From an uncultured Rhodoluna sp. (GTDB lineage Bacteria > Actinomycetota > Actinomycetes > Actinomycetales > Microbacteriaceae): a stretch of DNA of 6,002 bases. The position numbers were made by a program, and so were the translations under genes. The stretch covers positions 1 through 6,002 of the forward strand of contig CALDKR010000151.1 in the NCBI GenBank assembly GCA_937898095.1, given 5' to 3'. This document shows positions 5,737 through 6,002 of this stretch, one piece after another. Positions within the stretch are counted from its first letter, which is position 1, and every line of letters begins with the position of its first letter. The notes beneath the pieces are model-generated. The model saw nothing but the letters and a program-made list of their open reading frames with translations, was not told the origin of the DNA and searched no databases.

Positions 5737-6002
5737 CTAAATTCCAAAAGCAGAACCGCCGGATGATTGGCCGCCGGGCTTCTGCCCCATCGCGCGAGCG
5801 GCATCTTCAGCCGCACGCTTTGCAGGGTTTCCAGACTTTGAGCCTTTTTTGGCTTTGTCTTTCTTTTTGCCGCCGCCGATGTATCCACCGCCCATTCCGG
5901 GCATCCCTGGCATGCCAGGCATTTGCGGAACGCCGCCTTTGGCCACAGTCTTCATCATTTTTGCGGCTTGCTCAAAGCGATTCACGAGCGAATTGACGTC
6001 GG
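5737..6002 (-). CDS. ffh: Signal recognition particle protein Ffh (SRP54), C-terminal end, cut by window edge
   Basis: Only the last 87 residues are present; the GTPase (NG) domain and most of the M domain lie beyond the high-coordinate edge. What can be seen is the end of the M domain, DVNSLVNRFEQAAKMMKTVA, then a methionine-rich low-complexity segment in which GMP repeats (PGMPGMPGMGGG), then a basic GGGKKKDKAKKGSKSGNPAKR segment split by a few small residues and an Ala-rich end. Ffh binds 4.5S RNA and hydrophobic signal sequences through the M domain and brings ribosomes to the membrane. The NPAKRAAE motif near the end is typical of actinobacterial Ffh. The frame continues to the edge, so this is a partial gene, not a small separate one. 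Its position before rpsP is the usual one. Confidence 0.93.
   Translation of the reverse strand, partial: DVNSLVNRFEQAAKMMKTVAKGGVPQMPGMPGMPGMGGGYIGGGKKKDKAKKGSKSGNPAKRAAEDAARAMGQKPGGQSSGGSAFGI

Noticed and set aside
5592..5996. Plus-strand reading frame of 134 codons across the ffh-rpsP gap
   Set aside because: It runs antisense to the ffh tail and through the structured gap, shows no family features, and is Arg/Ser-rich as expected for a shadow frame.
1..6002. CRISPR array, insertion sequence, tRNA, toxin-antitoxin or phage-defence genes
   Set aside because: No spaced direct repeats, transposase, cloverleaf or defence-type genes were seen; the window is a conserved core-genome block.

Overview
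The window is a run of co-directional housekeeping genes, all on the minus strand. Read in the direction of transcription (high to low coordinates), the order is ffh (3' end only), rpsP, khpA, rimM, trmD, rplS, lepB, rnhB, a DUF2469 gene, yraN and yifB/comM (5' part only). This order, with a KH-domain gene between rpsP and rimM and a DUF2469 gene between rnhB and yraN, is the conserved arrangement of high-GC Gram-positive bacteria (Actinobacteria). The protein sequences agree with that: an S16 with an Ala/Glu-rich tail, an actinobacterial-type KhpA and a DUF2469 protein. The base composition looks close to half GC, low for the phylum. I infer a small-genome actinobacterium, perhaps a freshwater Microbacteriaceae of the Rhodoluna/Aquiluna type. 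That assignment is inference only.

Layout. Positions 5737-6002 hold the C-terminal tail of Ffh (SRP54). A 165-base gap (5572-5736) with two substantial inverted repeats precedes rpsP. From 5571 to 3562, rpsP, khpA, rimM and trmD are packed with gaps of 2-3 bases or a 17-base overlap; khpA and rimM both start with TTG. A second structured gap of 139 bases (3423-3561) precedes rplS. Then come lepB (24 bases after rplS), rnhB (overlapping lepB by 29 bases), DUF2469 (10 bases after rnhB) and an 87-base gap with two hairpins. yraN and yifB follow, joined by a one-base TAATG overlap.

How the genes work together. rpsP, rimM, trmD, rplS and khpA form a ribosome and tRNA maturation block: S16 and L19 are ribosomal proteins, RimM matures the 30S subunit, TrmD makes m1G37 in tRNA, and KhpA binds RNA. 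ffh and lepB are the entry and exit steps of protein secretion. rnhB, yraN and yifB deal with nucleic acids: RNA:DNA hybrid cleavage, a predicted nuclease fold and a competence-type AAA+ helicase. No mobile element, CRISPR array, tRNA or rRNA is visible, and no intrinsic terminator with a U-tract was found.

I found no convincing new multi-gene system. The points most worth a second look are the structured leaders before rpsP and rplS, the hairpin pair before yraN, the 60-residue tail of S16 that lacks any basic residue, the uncharacterised DUF2469 protein, and an apparent excess of the tetranucleotide TCGA. Several start sites (rpsP, DUF2469, rnhB) were set inside the longest possible reading frame from ribosome-binding sites and family alignment.
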